This document shows, piece by piece, positions 36,824-44,975 of a stretch of DNA of 64,000 nt. The DNA is from Pseudoalteromonas sp. MEBiC 03607 (GTDB taxonomy: Bacteria; Pseudomonadota; Gammaproteobacteria; Enterobacterales; Alteromonadaceae), in the NCBI RefSeq assembly GCF_004792295.1, contig NZ_SRRY01000002.1, positions 124,001 through 188,000 of the forward strand, given 5' to 3'. The notes under the pieces were generated by a model. It saw only the letters and a list, made by a program, of their open reading frames with translations, ran no database searches and had not been told where the DNA came from. Made by a program: the position numbers and the translations under genes. The first letter of the stretch is position 1; each line of letters starts with the position of its first letter.

Positions 36824-37347
36824 TGAGCACACTTAAAGCCAGCATTGGCTTGTTAAACCCAAAAAGCCCAACCAATGTGGGTGGCGTATTACGTGCCGCG
36901 GGTTGTTACAATGCCAAGCAGGTGTTTTTTACTGGTAGCCGCTATTTACGCGCTAATAAGTACCATACCGATACCAAAAATGTGCTTGAGCACATTCCGC
37001 TAACGCAAGTCGAAAGCCTTGAGCAAGCAAAGCCTGAAGGTGCCACAACGGTGGTGATTGAGCTTGTTGAAGGTGCAACGCCGCTGCCTGAATTTAAGCA
37101 CCCTGAAAACGCATTTTATGTGTTTGGCCCTGAAGATGGCTCGGTTAGTAAAGACGTGCTGAAATGGTGTGATGAAGTAGTGTATGTGCCAACCATAGGC
37201 TGTATGAACCTAGCTGCAACCTGCAATGTTGTGCTGTACGACCGACTTGCCAAACTCGGTGGTATTGAGAGTTCAAACGACACCATTTGTAATAGTCGAG
37301 ACACTAACAACTCACTTAAATGGCAACAAAAAAAGAGCGCTAAATAG
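36823..37347 (+). CDS. TrmH/SpoU-family RNA 2'-O-methyltransferase
   Basis: 174-residue SPOUT methyltransferase. N-terminal NPKSPTNVGGVLRAAGCYNA is the family motif 1, AFYVFGPEDGSV is motif 2, and VPTIGCMNLAATCNVVLYDRL is motif 3, forming the knot that binds S-adenosylmethionine. A short SpoU protein, close in size to TrmL-type tRNA wobble methyltransferases, but the target is not proven. It overlaps the YcgN stop by one base. Its own stop codon lies within the terminator hairpin. Confidence 0.88.
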   Translation: MSTLKASIGLLNPKSPTNVGGVLRAAGCYNAKQVFFTGSRYLRANKYHTDTKNVLEHIPLTQVESLEQAKPEGATTVVIELVEGATPLPEFKHPENAFYVFGPEDGSVSKDVLKWCDEVVYVPTIGCMNLAATCNVVLYDRLAKLGGIESSNDTICNSRDTNNSLKWQQKKSAK

Positions 37348-37357
37348 CGCTCTTTTT
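37328..37357. terminator. terminator overlapping the methyltransferase stop codon
   Basis: AAAAAGAGCGCT (to 37341) pairs with AGCGCTCTTTTT (from 37346). The TAG stop at 37345-37347 lies in the loop and right arm. It can also end the convergent DUF3352 gene. Confidence 0.88.
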
Positions 37358-37373
37358 AGATTCAAACTCAAAA

Positions 37374-39110
37374 CTACTTTTTAGTAATTTGTACGTTACT
37401 TTCAAGGCCAATGCCGTTGTCGGTAATGTCTGTGGCAAAATAAACACCGACAGGTTGCTCGCGTAGCGAATCAAGCTCAGCCATTTCTTCATTAGTTAAT
37501 TGACCCGTTGATGCAATCGTATCAAGTAAAGGTAATAAGATTTTTTGTACGTCGAATGCCATGTTCACAAAGCCATTTTTAGTAACACTTTGCGACTCTA
37601 AAGTCTCGGCAATCTGCGCTGACTTATCACCGGTGAAAATCACAATATGATTGCCTTTCAGCGCCATTTTAATATCAAAGTTAAGTGGCACAGGTGATGG
37701 AATGTGTTGGTTGATCACTACCGCATCACCATTAGCTGGTAGCTTTATATTAGCAAGCGGCGGTACAAAACCTTGCGCAATTGAATACAAGCCATGGGCA
37801 TCGGTTGCAGATAGGGTAACGATGGCATCAAGCTTGTCTATTTGTGGGCCATTGTAGTCATCGATAGTAAATGCAGCGTCTTGAACGCTGACACTCATGC
37901 CTTGTACGCCATTTGCAAAGCCCGACATCATAGCAAGGCCAGCGGTGCTCACTTCTTGCATTTCATTCTGTAGTGCGACAATTGGCCCACAGTTAAACTC
38001 AGCTGATTTAATTGCACCCGTTAATGTGTTGGCTAGCGGCAGGACTTTTGCTACATCAATACCATAGGCAACACTCATCATTTGCCCATCAAGCCCAGTG
38101 GTATGTTTTGGTACAAAACCACGCACAGCTTGAAGCGTATTTAGTAAGTCTTGATCTGTGCTTTGCAATACTGCTTTTACGTCAAAGTCGGCGTAGTCGG
38201 CGGTAATACGGGTTTTTGTTGTGCCCGATACAGTCGCAGGCCATTTAGCGGCAATAGCTGCAATATCATCTTGACACTCAGGTGTTGAAATCATTGCTAA
38301 TGCGTTTGATTGCTGGGCTTTATCAAGTAGTTCTTTGAGCATCTGGTGTAAGCGAGAGTCTTCTTTGCCTGTTACAGCATTGGCGATACGTTGATGATCA
38401 ACAAAGCCAACCGAATTACCATCAAGCGAGAAAGTTTTAATTAGCTCAGGTAGTTTTTTAGTCTCAGCCAGTGATTGAGCCGGTTTTTCTACGCCAAGGG
38501 CAATACGTAAATCTTGCTCATTAGAAAGCGCAGTGGTCAGCGTTAAGGTAGCCCAATTGTTGTGAGTTGATGCAATTAGGTTGATGTTATCTAGTCCTTC
38601 AAGCTCAATGGCAAAGCGGGTGTAGCTTACGCCTTCAAGGCTTTCTGTTGTATAAGCAATACCGGCTTCATCAGCAGATTGCTTAATACTATTGATAATG
38701 CTGCTTTGATCAGCGACCTGAAAACGCACAATCGGCATTAAACCTTGCGCGTACATCATGCCTTTGTAGTCATCACCAAAGCCCCAAATCGATTTAAAGG
38801 CGTCGTAAGAGCTCAGTGATTGTTGGTATTTTTCCATCAGTGATGCAAGGAATCGGGCATTCTTATCATCAACGGTTTTAAGCTCAGCAATGATGGGCGT
38901 TAAATCGCTAGAGCCTTTCATTGCATCTGGCATAAGCGCAAAGTATTTGCTGTACGGAAACGGCTTAAGTTGACCATAAAAAACCGCCGTATCGGCAGGC
39001 ACGTAAGCAAGCTCATGTAAATCTACATCAACAGTGGCTTTATTTTGAGAGTACAACAATGCACCTGCAACAATGGCAATCGCGCCCCCAGCAAGAAGCT
39101 TATTATTCAT
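37374..39110 (-). CDS. DUF3352 domain protein, membrane-anchored
   Basis: 578 residues. It starts with a membrane helix (about residues 5-22, LLAGGAIAIVAGALLYSQN) that anchors a large periplasmic part. The first soluble block YVPADTAVFYGQLKPF is typical of DUF3352 proteins of Alteromonadales. The rest alternates beta strands and helices, with a late VNMAFDVQKILLPLLDTI. No catalytic motif is evident. It stands alone on the minus strand, so neighbours give no clue. Confidence 0.7.
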   Translation of the reverse strand: MNNKLLAGGAIAIVAGALLYSQNKATVDVDLHELAYVPADTAVFYGQLKPFPYSKYFALMPDAMKGSSDLTPIIAELKTVDDKNARFLASLMEKYQQSLSSYDAFKSIWGFGDDYKGMMYAQGLMPIVRFQVADQSSIINSIKQSADEAGIAYTTESLEGVSYTRFAIELEGLDNINLIASTHNNWATLTLTTALSNEQDLRIALGVEKPAQSLAETKKLPELIKTFSLDGNSVGFVDHQRIANAVTGKEDSRLHQMLKELLDKAQQSNALAMISTPECQDDIAAIAAKWPATVSGTTKTRITADYADFDVKAVLQSTDQDLLNTLQAVRGFVPKHTTGLDGQMMSVAYGIDVAKVLPLANTLTGAIKSAEFNCGPIVALQNEMQEVSTAGLAMMSGFANGVQGMSVSVQDAAFTIDDYNGPQIDKLDAIVTLSATDAHGLYSIAQGFVPPLANIKLPANGDAVVINQHIPSPVPLNFDIKMALKGNHIVIFTGDKSAQIAETLESQSVTKNGFVNMAFDVQKILLPLLDTIASTGQLTNEEMAELDSLREQPVGVYFATDITDNGIGLESNVQITKK

Positions 39111-39309
39111 AGGATGAATTCCTTTTTCTTTAATTAGTTAAAAAACATACCATGATTATCAGCAACAGTTCTAGGTTTAGATACCTCTTAGAGTGAGATC
39201 ATTATTTTTGTTTGTTTCAAATTATGTCTGAATTTCATCGCAAATCTTAGTAATAAATAATTGCTCATGTCATTTTGAATCAATAAAAATAACGATAAGG
39301 AAAAGGATT

Positions 39310-40995
39310 TTGCAAGTAAATCAATTTTTTAAAGTAGCAACAACCCTCGTAGCATCGGCTGTATTAGCCGCTTGTAGTTCACAACCTGTTGCGTTGGATC
39401 CTGTTATTGGTGATACAGGGCAAGCTTTATCGGCAATTGCACTTAAAAGTGATGTTAAGCACTACGATTTGGTACTTGAGGTATTTCCAGATAACCAACG
39501 TATTGAAGGTGTTGCTACAACAGAGTTTAAAGTGCTAGAAGCCACTCAATTTGTAGAATTAAAATTAGATAGCCGCTTTACAATTAATGAAGTGAGCTCA
39601 AAAGGGGAGGCCCTTAAATATGAACGAGATGGCGGTGTAATTCGGGTTGACTTAGGTGAACAACAAGCAAAAGACAGCATGGTAAGCATTGCTATAGCCT
39701 ATCAAGGATTTCCTCATATAGCTAAAAATGCTCCTTGGGATGGCGGTTTTGTATTTTCAAAAACAGAGGAAGGTGAACCTTGGATAGCAACGGCTGTACA
39801 AGGTGAAGGCTGCGACTTATTTTGGCCATGTAAAGATCATTTTGCAGACAAAGCAGATAGTATGCGCATTCGTCTAACAGTACCAGAAGGGCTGAGTGCG
39901 GTGACTAATGGCGTTTTACAAGAAGTGAAGCCAGTTGATGGTAATAAACAGCAGTTTGATTGGCTGTTATCAGTGCCAGCCAGTGACTATAACATTGCAA
40001 TTAATATTGGCCCCTATACGCGAATTCAAACCGATTACACCAGTGTTAACGGCGCGACTGTGCCCATCGAATTTTGGGCACTCAAAAAAAACGAGCAAAA
40101 AGCACGCGAGCTTATCGAAAATGATTTACGCCAACAGGTTACGTTTTTTGAAAAGATGCTTGGTCCATATCCATGGGGCGGTGAAAAGTTAGGTTTTGTT
40201 GAGACGCCACACTTAGGCATGGAACATCAAACAATCAACGCGTATGGTAAAAAATACAAACGCGACCCAAATGGTTATGATTGGTTACTGCAACACGAAT
40301 TAGCTCATGAATGGTTTGGCAACTTAATGACTCATGAGAAGCTCAATGATGCATGGCTTCATGAAGGGTTTGGTTTTTATATGCAACCAAGTTACAGCCT
40401 ATATAAGTTTGGTGACGCAGCTTATAACCACAGCATGTATAAGTCGTATTTAGGGCTGAAAAACTGTAAAGCCATTGTGCTTGATGGACAAGTAACATCT
40501 GACCAAGCGTTTAACTCTGATATATATGGCAAGGGTGGCTGGACATTACACACTCTTCGCTGGCTAGTTGGTGAAGATATATTTTGGCAAGCAACACGTG
40601 AGCTACTTTATGGTGTGAACGACACTAAGCAATTGGCTTATCCAATTTCACCGCGCTATCGAAATACCAACGAGTTTATTAGCATTGTTAATCGTTTAAC
40701 GGGTAAAGACTATCAATGGTTTTTTAATATGTATCTTAAGCAGGCTGAATTACCTAAACTTGATGTTGTTCAATCAGCTAACAGATTGACACTTAAATGG
40801 AACAAGAACTCTTTGCAAGGAAAGCCATTCCCTATGCCAGTTCCGGTGCAAATAAATGGCTCGTTACAAACTTATTCTGTTGAAAGTGGCGAGATTAGCA
40901 TTGCTTTAAAAGCGGGGGATCATGTGGTGGTCGATCCAAATATGAAGGTGTTTAGGTATTTACCAATTATCGATAAATGTAAAACTGAGCAATAG
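39310..40995 (+). CDS. M1-family metallopeptidase lipoprotein
   Basis: Zinc aminopeptidase-like enzyme, 561 residues. The start is TTG 39310 with AAGGA just upstream. The lipobox LAAC places the lipidated Cys at about residue 22, so it is anchored to the outer or inner membrane. The zinc motif HELAH is at 329-333 with the third ligand Glu352 in LHEGF. GLEHQ-like substrate motif reads GMEHQTIN, a variant of the usual GAMEN, so specificity may differ from classical aminopeptidase N. The C-terminal half is shorter than in PepN. Confidence 0.9.
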   Translation: MQVNQFFKVATTLVASAVLAACSSQPVALDPVIGDTGQALSAIALKSDVKHYDLVLEVFPDNQRIEGVATTEFKVLEATQFVELKLDSRFTINEVSSKGEALKYERDGGVIRVDLGEQQAKDSMVSIAIAYQGFPHIAKNAPWDGGFVFSKTEEGEPWIATAVQGEGCDLFWPCKDHFADKADSMRIRLTVPEGLSAVTNGVLQEVKPVDGNKQQFDWLLSVPASDYNIAINIGPYTRIQTDYTSVNGATVPIEFWALKKNEQKARELIENDLRQQVTFFEKMLGPYPWGGEKLGFVETPHLGMEHQTINAYGKKYKRDPNGYDWLLQHELAHEWFGNLMTHEKLNDAWLHEGFGFYMQPSYSLYKFGDAAYNHSMYKSYLGLKNCKAIVLDGQVTSDQAFNSDIYGKGGWTLHTLRWLVGEDIFWQATRELLYGVNDTKQLAYPISPRYRNTNEFISIVNRLTGKDYQWFFNMYLKQAELPKLDVVQSANRLTLKWNKNSLQGKPFPMPVPVQINGSLQTYSVESGEISIALKAGDHVVVDPNMKVFRYLPIIDKCKTEQ

Positions 40996-41000
40996 CGAAT

Positions 41001-41033
41001 AAGCCCGGCATTAATTACTTAATGCTGGGCTTT
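41001..41033. terminator. bidirectional terminator
   Basis: AAGCCCGGCATTAA (41001-41014) pairs with TTAATGCTGGGCTT (41019-41032), one G-T pair, loop TTAC. It lies between the convergent peptidase and fructokinase genes. Confidence 0.85.
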
Positions 41034-41046
41034 AAACTCAACATTC

Positions 41047-42000
41047 TTAGGCTAAATCGGCCGCGCTCGGCAATGAAGCAAATGCACCATAGCGGCTTAC
41101 TGCAAAAGCACCGGCTTTAGCTGCATAAGCAATGGTTTGTTCAATATTTGCTGGGGTTTGGCAAAACGCTTTAAAGCTTTGTTTGTTTTCACAATGCTGA
41201 CCAATCTTTGACAGCATACCACCAATAAAGGCATCGCCAGCGGCTGTAGTATCAACCACTTTTGTAGCTGGTGGGCTAACTTGGCCTTTAAAATCTGCGT
41301 GGTAAAAGTTGATTGCTTCGCCGCCATTGGTAACCAGCAAGCAGGTTACACCGGCCTTTAAAATGGCATCGATGGTATGTTCAAGTGGCATTGCTTGATG
41401 GCTTTTTTGATTTAAAAACTCAAGTTCTTCAAATGAGAGTTTTACGATATCTGCCAAAGATATAACATGCCACATTCTATCGAGTGTATGACGCATACTT
41501 GGCCAGAGGTTTTCGCGCAGATTCATATCAAAACTACAAATCGCGCCGGCTTTTTTCGCCTGAGTTAAACCATAAATTGTGGTTTGATAGATGTTGTGCT
41601 CAGTCAGGCTGTTGCTGCATACATGCATAATGGCATGATTTGCAAACATTGCATGGTCGAAGTCGTCTACGCTATAAAGTAAATCAGCGGCTGGTGGGCG
41701 ATAAAAGCTAAAGGAGCGTTCACCACTTTCATCAAGTGATACAAATGCAAGCGCTGTTTTGGCTGCATCAGTAAAGCGGCAATAAGATGTATTAACGCTA
41801 TGTTGATCTAGCTCACCTTTAATAAAGTGGCCAAACATATCATCGCCTAACATGCCGCAAAAGCTGGTGTTTAGGCCTAGTTTTGCTGCTGCAACAGCCA
41901 CATTAGCAGGTGCGCCACCTGCGTATTTGGTAAATGACTCTGGTTGTTTACCATCTGATAAAAAGTCGATTAATGCTTCGCCAAAACACACTAAACTCAT
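41047..42000 (-). CDS. PfkB-family carbohydrate kinase, probable fructokinase
   Basis: 317 residues. PfkB signature 1 is GGAPANVAVAAAKLG near residue 28 and signature 2 is DTTAAGDAFIGGML near residue 247, with the catalytic Asp in AAGD. Length and blocks fit fructokinases. It shares a base with the stop of the upstream AGE-family isomerase gene, so the two enzymes should be made together: the isomerase would yield fructose and this kinase fructose 6-phosphate. Confidence 0.9.
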   Translation of the reverse strand: MSLVCFGEALIDFLSDGKQPESFTKYAGGAPANVAVAAAKLGLNTSFCGMLGDDMFGHFIKGELDQHSVNTSYCRFTDAAKTALAFVSLDESGERSFSFYRPPAADLLYSVDDFDHAMFANHAIMHVCSNSLTEHNIYQTTIYGLTQAKKAGAICSFDMNLRENLWPSMRHTLDRMWHVISLADIVKLSFEELEFLNQKSHQAMPLEHTIDAILKAGVTCLLVTNGGEAINFYHADFKGQVSPPATKVVDTTAAGDAFIGGMLSKIGQHCENKQSFKAFCQTPANIEQTIAYAAKAGAFAVSRYGAFASLPSAADLA

Positions 42001-43217
42001 TATGCATTCCTCAAGGTTAAGGTTTTTAATACTTCGTAGCAGGCACCCATAGTATGGTAGTCAGTTTTGCCTGCTGGCGATTTTTCGTCACTGTAAGGTT
42101 GGTTTTGGGCAGATAAAATACGATACCAAGCACCATATTGGTGATCTACCATATGCTGCCAACTGTACAGCCAAATTTTTTCGTACCATTGCCAATAGCT
42201 TTCGTCATTTGTGGCATCAGCGAGTAGGGCCGCTGCCGCTAATGACTCGGCCTGCACCCAAAAGTATTTATCGCTATCACAAATTTGTTTATCTGGTGCA
42301 AAGCCATAGAAAATGCCACCATGTTGCTGATCCCATGCAATGCTTAGGGTTTCATCAAACAGGCTTTTAGCGCGCGTTACTAACCAAGGTTCGTCAATAT
42401 GGCGGTGTAAAATAAGTAACAGTTTTGCCCACTCAGTTTGATGACCTGGCTGAAATCCCCAAGGTCTAAATAAATGCTGTGGGTCATCTTTGTTGTAATC
42501 TAAATCGATTTGCCAGTTTTTATTGTAATGCTCCCAGACAAACTGTTGGCTGTGTGCGGCTAGTTTTACTGTAAAGGTCTCGGCAAGCTGTTTAGCACGC
42601 TTTAAATAACGGGTCTCGTTGGTTGCTTCAAAACACATGAGTAAGGCTTCGCATAAATGCATATTGGCATTTTGGCCTCGGTAGTCATCTGCATGGCTAA
42701 AATCGGCATTTTGTTCGTCTAAGTAGGCATTATGCTGGGGTTCAAAGTAGTACTGCTCTAATAAGTCCCATACCTGCGAAATGGTATTTTTACAATCGCT
42801 AATGCCTGCTTTTAACGCAACTGCGTTTGCAAGCAATACAAAGGCAAGCCCGTAGCAATGGTTGGTATCGTCTAACACAGTGACTGCGCCGCTCTCATCT
42901 TGCTTTATAAGCCAAGCATAACCCCCAGATGCTTGCTTATGCGCATGTTCAAGGTGGGCTAAACCATGTTTAGCAAGGCTTAAATATTCAGGCTCTTTGA
43001 ACTCGATATACGCCATCGCGTAGTTAAAAACAAAGCGGGTACTCGATACTAAATGACGGGTTTGTTTATCGTAAATTGCGCCATCATTTTTAAAATACTG
43101 ATAAAACCCAGCTAAGCCATGGGCTGTATGATCAACACAATGAGGATGATAAAAAGCAAGGATGTCTTTTATGTGCTGCTTAAGAAAATCAGGGCTTTTA
43201 AAGTCAACTGTGGCCAT
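42000..43217 (-). CDS. AGE-family isomerase, probable D-mannose isomerase
   Basis: N-acylglucosamine 2-epimerase-family (alpha/alpha)6 barrel, 405 residues, no signal peptide. Family blocks: GGAYWLIK-like GGYAWLIKQ, YGLAFVLLANA, NANMHLCEALLMCF, FQPGHQTEWAKLLL and KYFWVQAESLAAAALLA, where the histidines are catalytic. Members next to fructokinase are mannose isomerases (mannose to fructose); N-acylglucosamine epimerase is less likely here. Divergent from the FucP-type transporter, under a shared palindromic operator. Confidence 0.87.
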   Translation of the reverse strand: MATVDFKSPDFLKQHIKDILAFYHPHCVDHTAHGLAGFYQYFKNDGAIYDKQTRHLVSSTRFVFNYAMAYIEFKEPEYLSLAKHGLAHLEHAHKQASGGYAWLIKQDESGAVTVLDDTNHCYGLAFVLLANAVALKAGISDCKNTISQVWDLLEQYYFEPQHNAYLDEQNADFSHADDYRGQNANMHLCEALLMCFEATNETRYLKRAKQLAETFTVKLAAHSQQFVWEHYNKNWQIDLDYNKDDPQHLFRPWGFQPGHQTEWAKLLLILHRHIDEPWLVTRAKSLFDETLSIAWDQQHGGIFYGFAPDKQICDSDKYFWVQAESLAAAALLADATNDESYWQWYEKIWLYSWQHMVDHQYGAWYRILSAQNQPYSDEKSPAGKTDYHTMGACYEVLKTLTLRNA

Positions 43218-43270
43218 GGTGTATCAATAAATCTATGTTCGTTTTGCAACTATAGCAGGAAATAAAAATA

Positions 43271-43286
43271 TTGGAACGTTCCTAGT
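43271..43286. promoter_or_regulatory. LacI-type palindromic operator, copy 1
   Basis: Perfect palindrome GGAACGTTCC (43274-43283) with TT/TA flanks, in the divergent spacer of the isomerase and transporter genes. Same core as the site at 44761. A central CG is typical of LacI-family operators. No LacI gene is in the window. Confidence 0.65.
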
Positions 43287-43354
43287 AAATCTTTGTGCTA
43301 TTTTTGCTTCAATGTGTAGAATCAAAGATAACTTGTTAACGGAGTGAAAACCAC

Positions 43355-44626
43355 GTGAGTGAAATAAATACAAACCAATCGTTTGTCGCCGATGGTTCGC
43401 AGCAAAATAAAAACTACCTGCTACCACTGACGGCAATGACAACCCTGTTCTTTTTATGGGGCTTCATTACAGTTTTAAATGACGTTTTAATCCCGCGTTT
43501 AAAAGGGGTATTCGATCTAACCTACACAGAGGCAATGCTGGTTCAGTTTTGTTTCTTTGGTGCTTACTTTATCGTTTCGCTACCAGCGGGTATGTTGGTT
43601 AAAAAAATGGGCTACAAAAACGGTGTACTTACTGGCTTAGTCGTGGCATCAATCGGCTGTATGTTATTTTACCCAGCGGTTGTTGTGCATGAGTACTGGT
43701 TATTCTTAAGTGCATTATTTGTACTTGCGGCCGGTATTACCGTATTACAGGTATCAGCTAACCCGTATGTTGTGGCGTTAGGTCCTGAAAAAACGGCATC
43801 GTCACGTTTAAATTTAGCACAAGCACTTAACTCACTAGGCACAACAGTTGGCCCATATGTGGGTGGTATTTTATTCTTCGGTACAGCGGGTACGTTAGCT
43901 GCAAACGCAGCAACCGCTGAGTCGGTTAAAGTACCTTACCTTATGCTTGCAGCAGCATTACTGACTATTGCTGTGGTATTTGCCTTCTTTAAATTACCTG
44001 TAATTGCAGAGCATACAGAAGAGCAAGACTGTAAAGCGAAAGGCCACAGCCTAGCTGAAGCACCTCATTTAATGATGGGTGTTGTGGGTATCTTCTGTTA
44101 CGTAGGTGCTGAGGTTTCAATTGGTAGCTTTTTAGTAAATTACTTTGGTGAAGAGCATATTGCTGGCCTTGAAGAGCATGCGGCTGCAAGCCTAATTGCT
44201 TACTACTGGGGTGGTGCTATGGTGGGTCGTTTTATTGGCTCTGCTGCACTGCAAAAGATTGCGCCTTCAAAAGCGTTATTCTTTAATGCCATGATGGTTA
44301 TTGTATTGCTGTTAGTGACTATATTCACTGAAGGTGATGTAGCGCTTTACTCTGTACTTGCGATTGGTTTATTCAATTCAATTATGTTCCCAACTATTTT
44401 CTCTGTTGCAATCGAAAGCTTAGGCTCACTAACCAGTAAAGGTTCGGGTTGGTTATGTTTAGCAATCGTTGGTGGTGCCTTAGTACCATTAGTACAAGGT
44501 GTGGTTGCAGATACGGTTAGTATTCAGCAAAGCTTCTTTGTACCAGTGATTTGTTATGCATTTATCGCTTGGTATGGCTTAAACGTTGTACGTTTGGCTG
44601 ATAGCTGGAAGAAACGCATAGCTTAA
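43355..44626 (+). CDS. FucP-type sugar MFS transporter
   Basis: Proton-coupled sugar importer of the inner membrane, 423 residues with about 12 membrane helices. The first helix block YLLPLTAMTTLFFLWGFITV and LNDVLIPRLKGVF are typical of the FucP/GluP group (fucose, glucose/galactose, mannose or fructose). The start is GTG 43355, with ACGGAG about 10 bases upstream. Next to the mannose isomerase and fructokinase genes, mannose or fructose are the likeliest substrates. Confidence 0.9.
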   Translation: MSEINTNQSFVADGSQQNKNYLLPLTAMTTLFFLWGFITVLNDVLIPRLKGVFDLTYTEAMLVQFCFFGAYFIVSLPAGMLVKKMGYKNGVLTGLVVASIGCMLFYPAVVVHEYWLFLSALFVLAAGITVLQVSANPYVVALGPEKTASSRLNLAQALNSLGTTVGPYVGGILFFGTAGTLAANAATAESVKVPYLMLAAALLTIAVVFAFFKLPVIAEHTEEQDCKAKGHSLAEAPHLMMGVVGIFCYVGAEVSIGSFLVNYFGEEHIAGLEEHAAASLIAYYWGGAMVGRFIGSAALQKIAPSKALFFNAMMVIVLLLVTIFTEGDVALYSVLAIGLFNSIMFPTIFSVAIESLGSLTSKGSGWLCLAIVGGALVPLVQGVVADTVSIQQSFFVPVICYAFIAWYGLNVVRLADSWKKRIA

Positions 44627-44638
44627 ATAGCTATTTAA

Positions 44639-44672
44639 TAAAAAACCCCGCACTGAGATGCGGGGTTTTTTA
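44639..44672 (+). terminator. intrinsic terminator of the sugar transporter gene
   Basis: Perfect 12 bp stem AAAAACCCCGCA / TGCGGGGTTTTT with loop CTGAGA, followed by TTT-rich sequence. Confidence 0.93.
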
Positions 44673-44975
44673 TGTTTGTAATTCAGTATTATAAACAAAG
44701 TTAAATGACAAATAGATTTAATGAATACGTATTCAGAATGTATTTTTCACCTGTTTGTTAGGAACGTTCCAGTACTGTATTTTTAAATTGATCTAATAAT
44801 TTACTTTAGATGCAGGATTTGCTGCCGTTAACAAAGTAATTGATTTTTATGGAAAGCGTTTATTTTCAATAATGAACGTTTTTTCTAGTTTTAGCTTAAA
44901 TTTATAAGACAAAGAGCTCTAAATTTGTTAAATATAAATGCGCTAACAACGAAAAAAATAACAAACAGGTTTGTC
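44673..44975. other. leader region of the chemoreceptor gene
   Basis: About 300 bases between a terminator and the chemoreceptor. It holds the second GGAACGTTCC palindrome (44761-44770) and otherwise AT-rich DNA with no gene. Confidence 0.5.
44759..44773. promoter_or_regulatory. LacI-type palindromic operator, copy 2
   Basis: GGAACGTTCC (44761-44770), flanked by TA and AG. It lies behind the transporter terminator and about 205 bases before the chemoreceptor ATG, so it is placed to control the chemoreceptor. Confidence 0.55.
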
